Assembly (NCBI GenBank): GCA_937980285.1
Contig: CALJQI010000358.1
Coordinates: forward strand, 1 to 10,427
Direction of reading: 5' to 3'
Length of the DNA: 10,427 nt
Source of the DNA: an uncultured Gammaproteobacteria bacterium
Lineage (GTDB): Bacteria; Pseudomonadota; Gammaproteobacteria; GCA-001735895
Shown: positions 1 through 6,097 of the stretch, in pieces
Position numbering within the stretch: the first letter of the stretch is position 1
Layout: every line of letters begins with the position of its first letter
Program-made: the position numbers and the translations under genes
Notes under the pieces: generated by a model
Database searches by the model: none
What the model saw: only the letters and a program-made list of their open reading frames with translations
Told to the model about the DNA's origin: nothing

Positions 1-597
1 CGGGTTGACCAGGCCGCCGTCCACCAGTACGCGCCCGCGGTGCTGCACCGGGCTGAACAGGCCGGGGATGGCGATGCTGGCCTGAATCGCGGGTCCCAGG
101 CTGCCGCTTTCGAAGACCACCGCTTCGCGCTCCCAGAAATCAGCGGCCACTATCTTGAGCGGTATGCTCAACTGGTCGAAACGAGATACCCCCGTGGTTT
201 CGCGAATAAAACCGGCGAAAGCATCGGTATCGATCAACCCGCCGCTGCCCAGCTTCAGGTTGATCAGGTCCCACCAGCGCCCGAGGTCCTGTTCGAACAG
301 GCCGGAAAGCCAGGATTCGTTTTCGGAAACGGTAAGCCGGTCGACCAGCTGGCGGATTTCGTGCCCCGACATGCCGGCCGCGTACATGCTGCCGAAGACC
401 GCGCCGATGCTCGTGCCGGCGATTCGATGCGGGCTAATTCCGAGGTCGTCGAGCACTTCCAGCATCAGGATATGCGCGAGGCCGCGGGCGCCGCCGCCGC
501 CGAGCGCGAGGCCGAGCCGGCCACCCGTTTTCCAGGCATCGCAGCTGCCGAGCAGGCTGCTTGCGAGGCCGAGTTTGAGAAAGTCGCGTCGATTCAT
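1..597 (-). CDS. Patatin-like phospholipase/acylhydrolase with Tat/lipoprotein-type leader (partial, C-terminus off the window)
   Basis: Serine lipid acylhydrolase of the patatin family, which uses a Ser-Asp dyad to cleave acyl esters of lipids. Reading inward from ATG 597-595, 199 codons are open to the window edge. Family marks are all present: glycine-rich oxyanion-hole loop GGGGARG (residues 33-39), nucleophile elbow GTSIG (61-65, Ser63) and the DGG motif carrying the second catalytic residue (Asp193). The leader starts MNRRDFLKLG, a twin-arginine-type motif, followed by a short hydrophobic stretch and a lipobox-like L-G-S-C ending at Cys19, so the enzyme may be exported folded and lipid-anchored. 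The catalytic fold begins only about ten residues after Cys19. Many bacterial patatins of this type are cytoplasmic, so the leader is notable. The start is fixed by the leader; only a weak purine stretch precedes it. Substrate unknown. The gene is divergent from the Sel1 gene. Confidence 0.92.
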   Translation of the reverse strand, partial: MNRRDFLKLGLASSLLGSCDAWKTGGRLGLALGGGGARGLAHILMLEVLDDLGISPHRIAGTSIGAVFGSMYAAGMSGHEIRQLVDRLTVSENESWLSGLFEQDLGRWWDLINLKLGSGGLIDTDAFAGFIRETTGVSRFDQLSIPLKIVAADFWEREAVVFESGSLGPAIQASIAIPGLFSPVQHRGRVLVDGGLVNP

Positions 598-770
598 GGT
601 CGTCTCACAGTGTATCGTGTTGCCGGGTTTGTCTCGACCGCAGGCCAGCAAAAGTTTTACGACTTGTTAAATTTAGTGACTGCTTTAAGATGCCTGATTA
701 TCGAACGGGCCCTTGCAGTACATTCAAAAATTTAAGGAATCTCTGCAAAACTCGTCATTGCGATACCCGA

Positions 771-814
771 AGGGCATAAATACCCGCAGGGCATAAATAC
801 CCTCAGGGCATAAA
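771..814. repeat. 17-bp tandem repeat, about 2.6 copies
   Basis: AGGGCATAAA recurs at 771-780, 788-797 and 805-814, an exact 17-bp period. The first two copies also share the following TACCC. The array lies inside the left half of the MITE-like element and has no counterpart in its right half, so it probably expanded after the element formed. Confidence 0.85.
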
Positions 815-827
815 GGAGCGCAGCGAC

Positions 828-870
828 GAAGCAATCTTTAAGTATTTGAATTCAACAAAAAGATTGCTTC
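828..870. repeat. Internal hairpin of the MITE-like element (12-bp stem)
   Basis: GAAGCAATCTTT at 828-839 pairs perfectly with AAAGATTGCTTC at 859-870 around a 19-nt AT-rich loop that contains GAATTC. The right side continues into GCTTCGCTTCGCTCGCAATG. I recall similar GAAGCAATCT/ATTGCGAGCGAAG palindromes as dispersed repeats in unrelated bacterial genomes; that is from memory and unchecked here. A stem of this size could fold in RNA, but no U-tract follows it on either strand. Confidence 0.8.
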
Positions 871-984
871 GCTTCGCTTCGCTCGCAATGACTCTAGATT
901 TCGAGTTTTGCAGAGATTCCTTAATAATAAGGCCCGTTAGCTGCTGCGATAAAATAAAAATTCGGGCTATTTGCACAAACCTGT

Positions 985-2223
985 ATGAAAGGATTGGTAG
1001 TTTTTCCTGTTGTGGCTTGCCTGTTGCTGGGGGCAACCGTATTTGCCGCCGATTTTTCCAGCGGCGTCGATTTTTACAACAAAAAAGATTATGCGAGCGC
1101 TTACGGCCAATGGAAACCGCTGGCCGAGCTGGGCTATGCCGAAGCGCAGAACAACCTGGGCTGGCTGTACCAGCAGGGTAAGGGCGTAAAGCAGGATGAC
1201 GAAGCCGCATTCAAATGGTACCGGCTGGCGGCGAAGCAGGGCAACGCGGTAGCGCAAACCAACCTCGGCTCGATGTATGAAAACGGCAAGGGGGTAACGC
1301 GCAATGACAGGGCCGCAGTCAGGTGGTATCGAATCGCCGCCAAACAGGGCGATGCCGCGGCGCAAAACAATCTCGGCAGCATGTACCAGCAAGGCAGGGG
1401 CGTGAGTCGCGACCACCAGCGCGCGGTCGAGTGGTACCGGCTGGCGGCGGATCAGGGGAACGTTCATGCCCGCTTCAATCTCGGCACCCGTTACCAGAAG
1501 GGACTCGGCGTCAAAAAAGACCAGCCGACCGCGTTTTACTGGTTCGAGCTGGCGGCCAGGCAGGGGCATGCCGCCGCCCAGTTCAACCTGGGCTGGATGT
1601 ATGACAACGCGACCGGCGTTTCAAGGGACATGGCAAAAGCGATCCGCTGGTACCGCGCCGCCGCCAGCCAGGGCGAACGCCGCGCGCAGACCAGCCTGGG
1701 CGCGAAATACCGGCGAGGCGACGGCGTTAGCCGCGATTACAAGGCGGCCTTCAAGTGGTTCCTGCGGGCAGCGACCCAGGGTGATTTGCTGGCGCAGTAC
1801 AGCCTGGGCAAGATGTATCAGACCGGCCAGGGGGTAACGCGCAATTTCGAAACCGCGGTCAAGTGGTTCCGTGGCGCGGCCGAGAAGGGCTATAGCGCGG
1901 CGCAAAACCTGCTCGGGGCGATGTATTCCAGGGGCCTGGGCGTGCCGCAGAATCATCTAATCGCGGTCGACTGGTATCGCGCCGCGGCGCAGCAGGGAGA
2001 CGAAGGCGCCCAGTTCAACCTGGGCGCCAAGTACGCCAACGGCGAGGGGGTTAGCCGGGATTACCTGCGCGCCCACATGTGGTGGAGTATCGCCGCCACC
2101 CGCGGCAACAGGAGCGCGCCCTACAGCCGCGAGCAAATCGAAAACGAAATGACCCCGGACGAGGTAAAAAAGGCGCGCCGCATGGCGATCGACTGTGAAG
2201 CGCGCGGCTATCGGGATTGCTGA
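985..2223 (+). CDS. Exported Sel1-repeat (SLR) protein, nine repeats
   Basis: A 412-residue solenoid protein expected to serve as a protein-binding scaffold in the periplasm or outside the cell; no enzyme motif is present. Residues 1-21 form a signal peptide (MKGLVV, a hydrophobic core, then VFAA). A short helical repeat-like segment (22-49) leads into nine consecutive 36-residue Sel1 units with no linkers (50-373), each with the A-Q-x-N-L-G-x-M-Y, G-x-G-V and A-x-x-W-Y-R-x-A-A pattern. The tail (374-412) has two cysteines, Cys404 and Cys412, the only ones in the mature chain, so a disulfide is possible. The signal peptide supports this start; no clear Shine-Dalgarno precedes it. The gene is monocistronic and converges on the oxygenase gene, with 24 bp between stop codons. 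Sel1 proteins are often found in stress, envelope or host-interaction roles, but nothing here names a partner. Confidence 0.93.
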   Translation: MKGLVVFPVVACLLLGATVFAADFSSGVDFYNKKDYASAYGQWKPLAELGYAEAQNNLGWLYQQGKGVKQDDEAAFKWYRLAAKQGNAVAQTNLGSMYENGKGVTRNDRAAVRWYRIAAKQGDAAAQNNLGSMYQQGRGVSRDHQRAVEWYRLAADQGNVHARFNLGTRYQKGLGVKKDQPTAFYWFELAARQGHAAAQFNLGWMYDNATGVSRDMAKAIRWYRAAASQGERRAQTSLGAKYRRGDGVSRDYKAAFKWFLRAATQGDLLAQYSLGKMYQTGQGVTRNFETAVKWFRGAAEKGYSAAQNLLGAMYSRGLGVPQNHLIAVDWYRAAAQQGDEGAQFNLGAKYANGEGVSRDYLRAHMWWSIAATRGNRSAPYSREQIENEMTPDEVKKARRMAIDCEARGYRDC

Positions 2224-2247
2224 GCGGCATCGGATCGAGTCGCGCCG

Positions 2248-3216
2248 TTACTCGAGATAGCGGCCGTCGTAGTTACTGCTTCCGGCCTCGCGGTGCCACA
2301 GGCGATACAGGTGCCGTTTGCGTTCGGGCTCGTCGAAATCCTCGAAGGCGCTGCGATAATGCCCGACCTCGTGGTTATTGAGATACTGAACCTGCCCGCG
2401 TTGCAACGCCGCCTCGTACCACAGATCCGTCGCCGTGCACACCGCGTCGATGGCGTCGAGCGCATCCTTAAGCGCGCTGTCGATGGCGACGCCGGCGACC
2501 TCGTAACCCTTGCGCACCAGCGATGAATTGGCGCGCGCGAACATGCGCCCGTTGCGCCAGCTGAAATACGGCGCCAGGCAAACCGGCGGCGCCCCATCGC
2601 GGTGTTCTCTCTGTCGGTCGAACAGCATGGGTTGATACAGTCGTTCGAGTTGCCGGGGATACTGTTCCTGCATGCGCCGATGGACCGAGTAGAGGCTGCA
2701 GAAGCGGCTAGTGCCGCCGCTTTTGGCCGGGTTGCGGCACAGCAGTCCGACGTAGTCGGGCAGCATGCGCGCGAAGGCATTGTCGGTATGGAATACGAGC
2801 TCGACCGAGGTATGCGAGCCGCGCGTGCCGTAGGCGTAATCGGCGCCGGTGTCGCAAACGTCGTAGATCATCTGGCCATCCCACTTCTGCGCCACCGGGC
2901 GGCCGATCGCCTGGCCCAGCAGCCAGTAAATCTCGAGCAGGATTTCGATCGCGTAATCGTCCATCGGCAGGCGCTCGAGCACCGCGAAACCGATGCCGTG
3001 GTCCAGAATCGACTTCATTTGCGTCATCAGCGCGCGGCAGGCGGGCAACGCCAGTTCGTCGAGCCGGCGCTGCAGAATCGGCATCGGGTTGTCGGCGAGA
3101 AAGCCGGCCAGCCGTTCGATTTCGAGCCTCGCCTCGTCGGTCAGGATAACCAGGTAGTCGCGCTGATCGATATCGCCCGCCAGCCAGACCAGCCGGCTGT
3201 CGATCGGCTGTTGCAT
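2248..3216 (-). CDS. TauD/TfdA-type Fe(II)/2-oxoglutarate-dependent oxygenase
   Basis: A 322-residue soluble enzyme of the clavaminate synthase-like fold, which couples oxidation of a small substrate to decarboxylation of 2-oxoglutarate at a mononuclear Fe(II). The metal triad is visible: HTDN (His143, Asp145) and a distal His286 in NNHEVGHYRSAFED, where the family usually has N-x-x-x-x-H-x-R-x-x-F. The ERKRHLYRLW segment (298-307) matches the position of the arginine that holds 2-oxoglutarate, most likely Arg301. Length is normal for the family. There is no signal peptide, so it should be cytoplasmic. The start is 65 bp downstream of the CNNM-type stop codon on the same strand, so the two may be co-transcribed, though no functional link is evident. 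Only a weak ribosome site (CGAAG) precedes the ATG. The substrate cannot be read from the sequence; taurine is not implied. Confidence 0.85.
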   Translation of the reverse strand: MQQPIDSRLVWLAGDIDQRDYLVILTDEARLEIERLAGFLADNPMPILQRRLDELALPACRALMTQMKSILDHGIGFAVLERLPMDDYAIEILLEIYWLLGQAIGRPVAQKWDGQMIYDVCDTGADYAYGTRGSHTSVELVFHTDNAFARMLPDYVGLLCRNPAKSGGTSRFCSLYSVHRRMQEQYPRQLERLYQPMLFDRQREHRDGAPPVCLAPYFSWRNGRMFARANSSLVRKGYEVAGVAIDSALKDALDAIDAVCTATDLWYEAALQRGQVQYLNNHEVGHYRSAFEDFDEPERKRHLYRLWHREAGSSNYDGRYLE

Positions 3217-3281
3217 CGCCGAAACTTCGTTACTGCAATCGAGGTATGCTGTCTGCCTGGTCTTTATTCGCTTGTACCTCG

Positions 3282-4340
3282 TCAGGAAGGCGGCTTGGCA
3301 TCCTGGTCGCGCTTGAGCGCGCGAAGGCGTGCACGGTGCTTGTCTTTTGCGAGTTTCTGCATGTCCTCGACGGCGTCGCTTTCGTCGACGATTTCACGTC
3401 CCAGCAGGGTCTCGATGGCGTCCTCGAGCGTGACCACGCCGCTGGTTTGGCCGAATTCATCCTCGACCAGGCACAGGTGTACCCGGTTCTTGATGAATTG
3501 ATCGAGCAATTGGTGCACCGGCAGCTTTTCCGACACCCTGATTATGGGCAGGGCAAACTTGCCGACCGGGTCGTCACCGTGCCCGTTGCGCTCGGCTTCG
3601 AACAAGTCGTGCCGTAAAACCTTGCCGGTGATGTCGTCGATGTCGACGCCAAAAATCGGAATGCGCGAAAACTGCCTGGTCCTGGGTTCGTCGAGCGCGG
3701 CGCTGACCGTTTGCTGCTGGTCCAGCATGTGTACCACCGAGCGCGGCGTTAACACGTCCCCGGTCGGGATTTCGCGCAGCCGCAGCATGTTCGAAAGATA
3801 CTCGTCTTCGCGTGAAATCAGCGCGCCGCCTTTTTTGCCGAGCGAGGCCATGGCGATAATCTCTTCGCGGGTCACCTCGTTGTAGTGCTTGCGGCCGAAC
3901 AGCCTGGTCAGCCGGGTGGAAATCCAGACCAGTGGATAAACCAGCCTGACCAGCCATGAAATCATGAAAACCGACGGAATCGCCAGCGTACGCCAGTACG
4001 CCGCCCCCAGCGTTTTAGGTATGATTTCGGAAAAATACAGGATCGCAAGCGTTAGCAGGACGGCGATCAGCACTTCCCATTTGACGCCGAAAATCTGCAC
4101 CGCCTGGGAACCGACTCCGGCCGCGCCCATGGTGTGGGCAAAGGTGTTCAGAATCAGAATGCTCGAGATCGATTCGTCCAGGCGGCCCTTGACGCGGCTC
4201 AGCACGGCGCCCGCGCGCGGCTTTTCGGCACGAAGCGTTTCAACATAGCTGGGGGTGATAGACAACAGCACGGCTTCGAGTATCGAGCACAGGAAGGAAA
4301 CGCCGATCGCAATCGCCAGGTAGGTAAACAGCAGGGTCAT
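3282..4340 (-). CDS. CNNM/CorC-type membrane protein: DUF21 plus CBS pair (hemolysin-like)
   Basis: A 352-residue inner-membrane protein of the family linked to Mg2+ (and Co2+) export, often annotated as hemolysin. The DUF21 transmembrane domain covers about 1-145: helices near 3-27, 55-76, 88-108 and 118-142, the polar S-x-x-x-S-x-x-E pattern in the first helix (Ser15, Ser19, Glu22), Asn65 and the SEIIPKT motif (104-110). Two cytoplasmic CBS domains follow at about 193-250 and 262-318; the second carries the typical LVEDEFGQTSGVVTLEDAIE signature (291-310), and the pair would bind an adenine nucleotide. The chain ends in a charged tail and lacks the C-terminal CorC/HlyC (transporter-associated) domain of longer relatives. 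It starts 96 bp beyond the aconitase X small subunit stop, so it may have its own promoter. The ATG directly precedes the first membrane helix; the nearest GGAG is 13 bp away, a poor fit. Confidence 0.9.
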   Translation of the reverse strand: MTLLFTYLAIAIGVSFLCSILEAVLLSITPSYVETLRAEKPRAGAVLSRVKGRLDESISSILILNTFAHTMGAAGVGSQAVQIFGVKWEVLIAVLLTLAILYFSEIIPKTLGAAYWRTLAIPSVFMISWLVRLVYPLVWISTRLTRLFGRKHYNEVTREEIIAMASLGKKGGALISREDEYLSNMLRLREIPTGDVLTPRSVVHMLDQQQTVSAALDEPRTRQFSRIPIFGVDIDDITGKVLRHDLFEAERNGHGDDPVGKFALPIIRVSEKLPVHQLLDQFIKNRVHLCLVEDEFGQTSGVVTLEDAIETLLGREIVDESDAVEDMQKLAKDKHRARLRALKRDQDAKPPS

Positions 4341-4436
4341 GGCGGAAGCGAATCTCCAATGGCGATGGGCCTGGCGCTAACCCCGGGCGCCGAGCCGGAT
4401 TGCAGGGGTACATCCTTTTTACCTGGCGTCATCGCT
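4341..4436. other. Gap between aconitase X small subunit and CNNM-type gene
   Basis: These 96 bases separate two minus-strand genes. I see no strong terminator after the small subunit and no convincing -35/-10 pair ahead of the CNNM-type gene, only a short GGCGC/GCGCC inverted pair around 4373-4391. Whether the operon ends here cannot be decided by eye. Confidence 0.4.
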
Positions 4437-4853
4437 TCAATCCCGCTCGATCGTGACCCGCCCGGCGGCCGGGTCCACGGTTACCCGGTCTCCGCTGACG
4501 ATGAGCCGGGTGACATCGCCGTCCTCGAAACGATCGCAGATCGCCATGTCGGCGAGCGCCGCGCCCTGCGCCAGGATCGGGTTGACGCTGTTGAACAGGA
4601 TGGCTTTCGGCGCGATACCCCGCGATTTCATTTCGTGCAGCATCCAGGCAGAGGCGACCCCGCCCTTGGCGGTGTTGAAGACCATGATCCTGTCGACGTA
4701 ACTTTGCCCGGCGAGCTTGTGCTGCGGGCGCGAGAAAATCCCCTTGATACGGTCGAGGTCATAACGCGCGGAAAAATTGTCGTCGGTGACCAGCGCTTCG
4801 CCTGACACCCTGGGACCGACCCCGATGTGACATTTGAGTTCTATCGTCGCCAT
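4437..4853 (-). CDS. Aconitase X small subunit (DUF126 swivel domain)
   Basis: A 138-residue partner of the large subunit; together they should form a two-chain aconitase X, a family of dehydratases that includes cis-3-hydroxy-L-proline dehydratase and archaeal phosphomevalonate dehydratase. The domain closes over the Fe-S site and, in characterised members, supplies an active-site serine from a K/R-G-S-x-x-x-S type loop. Here the loop is TAKGGVASAW (61-70), so the expected serine position appears to be Gly65, with Ser68 nearby. The rest matches the family: G-x-x-V-S-G-E-A-L-V at 11-22, YDLDRIKGIF at 31-40, GQSYVDRIMVF at 49-59, PKAILFN at 82-88. ATG 4853-4851 overlaps the large subunit's TAA by one base (TAATG), and GGAGAG lies 8 bp upstream, so translation is coupled. 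The frame stays open further upstream, but that stretch only shadows the large subunit. Confidence 0.88.
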   Translation of the reverse strand: MATIELKCHIGVGPRVSGEALVTDDNFSARYDLDRIKGIFSRPQHKLAGQSYVDRIMVFNTAKGGVASAWMLHEMKSRGIAPKAILFNSVNPILAQGAALADMAICDRFEDGDVTRLIVSGDRVTVDPAAGRVTIERD

Positions 4854-6097
4854 TACACGATCTCTCCGGCGATCGCCGAGGCGACGCAGTTTTCCATGTT
4901 CGACAGGGTCGGCTGGTAACCATAGCCGCCGATGATATTGGTCAGCTTGACCGAGTTTGTCATCAACCGTTTCCAGCCGTTGGCCTCGCCCATTTCGCGC
5001 GCGTAAGACTGGTAAAAACACATGCCCTCGAGCACCAGCGCGCCGGACGATTCGATGCGCTCGACCAACCCCAGGCGGCGCGCGTCGGCCGCTACCACCG
5101 GGCTGGTTACCGCCAGCAGATCGGTATCCCTGTGCAGCTTGTTGCCGTCGAGCAGGTCGGCCAGCGACTGCATTTCCAGCAGCGACAGCTGCGGCGCCGA
5201 GAACACGACCACGTCGACTTTTTCGCCCTTGCCGCCGTAACGCGCGAAGAAGTGTTCGAAATCGGCCTCGGTAATAGCCTCGACGGCTATCGCCGGCGGA
5301 TCGCAAACCGCACCCAGCGTGGGCGCCTCAGGCGTCACTCCGACCATGTGGAACAGCGGTATCGAGCCGAAGCTCGCCATCGCCGCGCCCAGGTGCTTCA
5401 TTTCGTCCGAGCCTGGCGGCGATTCGATACCCTCGATCACCGGCACTTGCCAGTAGGAACCCGCGCGCGCGCCGACGATGCCGCCGAGCGCGCCCCAGTC
5501 GGACAGGTATTTCGGCTGGTGGCTGACGCGAAAACGTTTTGTCGCCCTGCGATTTTGATCGAGGTGCAGTCCGTAGCGCGGCGTGCGCCCGCTGAGGCCG
5601 GCCGCCAGCGACGACGGCCCGCCCTCGAAGTTGGAATAGGCGCCGAGCACGCTGTTGCAGTAAATCACCACGCCGGTGTCGCCGAAGGCGAGGTGCTCGC
5701 CGCGCACCGGCGGCATGATGGTCTGGTAGTTGATGCAGGTATTGGTCATCATGATGCCGAGCGCTTCGAAGGCGTCGATCGCTCGCCGCTCGAGCGCGGC
5801 CATGGCGTCGGTCTGTTTGAGGCGCTTGTAATGGCAAAAGTCGATACCGCGCGGATCGGTGATCATCGGGATGCGCACGCGTCGTTCGGCCTCGGCACAG
5901 GAGGCCATATTTTCGAGGAACTCGACGCCTGCCTCGCCCAGCGATTCGGTGTCGGCCATGATGTGCGCCTGGGTGACTTCGACGAAATCGGGGGCGTCGA
6001 AAAACTTGCCGACACGCATCATGTGTTCGATCGCCCAGCGCCGCGGCTCGCCGAGCTCGCCGGCCAGCATGGCCTGCTCCTCTTCGTTGAGTTTCAT
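4853..6097 (-). CDS. Aconitase X large (catalytic, DUF521) subunit
   Basis: A 414-residue Fe-S dehydratase subunit. The signature core is clear: T-C-I-N-Y (120-124), R-G-E-H-L-A-F (132-138), YCNSVLGAYSNFEGGPSSLA (146-165), SGRTPRYGLHL (169-179), then MTNSVKL (379-385) and NMENCVASAIAG (400-411). Cys121, Cys360 (G-M-C-F-Y) and Cys404 lie where the family places its three cluster ligands; this assignment is from recalled alignments. The start ATG overlaps the reductase's stop in an ATGA arrangement, and the stop overlaps the small subunit's start, so stoichiometric expression from one mRNA is expected. No signal peptide: cytoplasmic. Known members dehydrate cis-3-hydroxy-L-proline or 5-phosphomevalonate, but the usual neighbours of those pathways (proline racemase, ketimine reductase, mevalonate genes) are absent, so I leave the substrate open. 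Confidence 0.92.
   Translation of the reverse strand: MKLNEEEQAMLAGELGEPRRWAIEHMMRVGKFFDAPDFVEVTQAHIMADTESLGEAGVEFLENMASCAEAERRVRIPMITDPRGIDFCHYKRLKQTDAMAALERRAIDAFEALGIMMTNTCINYQTIMPPVRGEHLAFGDTGVVIYCNSVLGAYSNFEGGPSSLAAGLSGRTPRYGLHLDQNRRATKRFRVSHQPKYLSDWGALGGIVGARAGSYWQVPVIEGIESPPGSDEMKHLGAAMASFGSIPLFHMVGVTPEAPTLGAVCDPPAIAVEAITEADFEHFFARYGGKGEKVDVVVFSAPQLSLLEMQSLADLLDGNKLHRDTDLLAVTSPVVAADARRLGLVERIESSGALVLEGMCFYQSYAREMGEANGWKRLMTNSVKLTNIIGGYGYQPTLSNMENCVASAIAGEIV
4862..4867 (-). promoter_or_regulatory. Shine-Dalgarno GGAGAG inside the large subunit, for the small subunit
   Basis: The Gly-Glu codons of the large subunit's C-terminal GEIV form GGAGAG, 8 bases before the small subunit ATG. It pins that start at 4853 and fits re-initiation at the TAATG overlap. 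Confidence 0.75.

Larger units (their letters stand above)
732..924. mobile_element. MITE-like element with 23-bp perfect terminal inverted repeats
   Basis: A 193-bp non-coding block is bounded by perfect 23-bp inverted repeats at 732-754 and 902-924. The core of each end reads GGAATCTCTGCAAAACTCG inward and is preceded outside by TTAA, which is self-complementary and so could be either the tip of the repeat or a 4-bp target duplication. Inside lie a second inverted pair (GTCATTGCGA at 754-763 and its complement at 884-893), a hairpin (828-839 with 859-870) and a short tandem repeat (771-814). No transposase frame fits inside. The ends and a YTAR-type 4-bp target recall IS5-family insertion sequences; that link is inference from memory. 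The element ends 60 bp before the Sel1 start codon and may alter its promoter. Confidence 0.72.
598..984. other. Divergent intergenic region between the patatin and Sel1 genes
   Basis: Apart from the MITE-like element at 732-924, this 387-bp stretch holds AT-rich sequence and no convincing gene. Segment 598-731 should carry the patatin promoter and 925-984 the Sel1 promoter. The only promoter-like word upstream of the Sel1 gene is TAAAAT at 950-955, without a matching -35 box. Just outside the element, AACGGGCCCTT (704-714) and AAGGCCCGTT (929-938) form a further inverted pair with one base missing on the right. Confidence 0.6.

Noticed and set aside
40..735. 231-codon plus-strand frame opposite the patatin gene
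   Set aside because: The minus strand carries all patatin motifs; this frame also runs into the MITE-like element.
771..814. Short phased repeats as a CRISPR array
   Set aside because: Units are 17 bp and contiguous with no unique spacers of CRISPR size, and no cas genes are present.
927..955. Promoter for the Sel1 gene built on TAAAAT at 950-955
   Set aside because: The -10-like word is fair, but nothing resembling TTGACA lies 16-18 bp upstream, so it is mentioned only as a weak hint.
2602..3501. 299-codon plus-strand frame across the oxygenase and CNNM-type genes
   Set aside because: Runs through two well-supported minus-strand genes and the gap between them; no domain seen.
4854..5306. 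Upstream extension of the aconitase X small subunit frame
   Set aside because: It reads the large subunit in another frame; homology, the ribosome site and the TAATG overlap all place the start at 4853.
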